Origin: Rickettsiales bacterium | GTDB taxonomy: Bacteria; Pseudomonadota; Alphaproteobacteria; Rickettsiales; UBA3002 | DNA: 12,879 bases | Reading direction: 5' to 3' | Assembly: GCA_947441895.1 (NCBI GenBank) | Contig: CANEUT010000034.1 | Span: 1 to 12,879, forward strand | In this document: piece after piece, positions 12,431 to 12,879 of the stretch | Numbering within the stretch: the stretch's first letter is position 1 | How the letters are laid out: every line of letters starts with the position of its first letter | Notes under the pieces: generated by a model | Told to the model about the DNA's origin: nothing | The model's input: only the letters and a program-made list of their open reading frames with translations | Database searches by the model: none | Program-made: the position numbers and the translations under genes

Positions 12431-12879
12431 CTATTTCCCTTTGGAAATCAACGAATCGAGCGCTTTTGTCACCTCGGCAATGTCGGCCATGCCATCCACA
12501 CTGCGTAGTGCCCCGCGTGACTTATAATAGGGCAGTAATGGCGCCGTCATCGCGTGATATTGTTCCAGCCGCTTGGCCACGGTTTCGGCCTTGTCATCCT
12601 CGCGGCGGACGAATTCAGTGCTGCCGCAACTATCGCATACGCCATCGGCTTTGGGCTTTTTGAAGCTATCATGGTAACCCGCGCCGCATTTTTTGCAACT
12701 GAAGCGACCGGCAATACGTTCCACCAGCGCGGCATCATCCACCGCCAGCTCAATCACAAAATCAATTTTCTTCCCTTCATTGGCTAGCATCACATCCAGC
12801 GCTTCGGCCTGCGCGGTGGTGCGTGGGAATCCATCAAGAATAAATCCGTTCGGGCAGTTTTTATCATCAATCGCATCGC
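12431..12879 (-). CDS. adk: adenylate kinase, C-terminal part with zinc-type LID (5' end outside window)
   Basis: Adk interconverts ATP + AMP and 2 ADP. The frame is open to the window edge; the visible ~148 residues begin within I-D-D-K-N-C-P-N-G and include the AMP-binding motif GFILDGFPRTTAQAEAL, DFVIELAVDDAALVERIAGR, the LID domain and the C-terminal helix. The LID has a Cys-x2-Cys-x16-Cys-x2-Cys set (CKKC...CDSC), the structural zinc site known from Bacillus and Paracoccus enzymes rather than the Cys-free E. coli type. Translation from the internal Met at 12793 would remove the AMP-binding motif, so the gene clearly continues. It precedes rpsM, as usual in alphaproteobacteria. Its TAG is at 12433-12431; no terminator hairpin follows, so some readthrough into the rpsM operon is likely. 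Confidence 0.96.
   Translation of the reverse strand, partial: DAIDDKNCPNGFILDGFPRTTAQAEALDVMLANEGKKIDFVIELAVDDAALVERIAGRFSCKKCGAGYHDSFKKPKADGVCDSCGSTEFVRREDDKAETVAKRLEQYHAMTAPLLPYYKSRGALRSVDGMADIAEVTKALDSLISKGK

Overview
The window looks like chromosomal DNA of an alphaproteobacterium of middling to high GC. Four things suggest this. There is a C4-pathway 5-aminolevulinate synthase (hemA), a Cox15-type heme A synthase without the paired cysteines of Gram-positive CtaA, and a lipoprotein that closely resembles the rickettsial 17 kDa surface antigen. The ribosomal cluster also has the order adk-rpsM-rpsK-rpoA-rplQ. Genus cannot be set from the sequence. Nearly everything is housekeeping; no phage, CRISPR, tRNA or rRNA gene is visible, and no gene-free stretch exceeds 300 bases (the longest is 12179-12430, 252 bases).

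Layout. 1-780 (+): 3' half of fmt, then a small DUF465/YdcH-like coiled-coil protein with its own promoter. 777-5716 (-): a run read right to left as 17 kDa-antigen-like lipoprotein, fabI, an AT-rich unknown gene, aroC, htpG. The small + gene and htpG converge and overlap by four bases. 5896-7242 (-): a stand-alone heme-copper oxidase subunit I-like membrane protein, divergent from the heme A synthase gene (7306-8352, +), with a 63-base shared control region. 8447-9706 (+): hemA. A bidirectional terminator at 9778-9803 separates hemA from the convergent ribosomal/RNA polymerase cluster 9827-12879 (-): adk (cut by the window edge), a promoter and a long structured leader, rpsM, rpsK, rpoA, rplQ.

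How the genes relate. fabI (fatty acid elongation) and aroC (chorismate) are metabolic housekeeping genes, now separated by a low-GC unknown gene that overlaps both neighbours. The heme A synthase, the oxidase-like protein and hemA form a heme/respiration neighbourhood. rpsM-rpsK-rpoA-rplQ is a translation/transcription operon with a near-consensus promoter.

The least ordinary features are non-genic. Two 69-bp copies of a palindromic repeat lie in genes: one is translated in frame inside htpG, the other supplies the stop codon of the oxidase-like gene. This resembles the protein-invading palindromic elements known from Rickettsia. Others are a three-hairpin leader before rpsM, a 7-bp tandem repeat against the rpoA ribosome binding site, and a heme A synthase promoter placed so that its mRNA should be leaderless. 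I see no convincing new multi-gene system.
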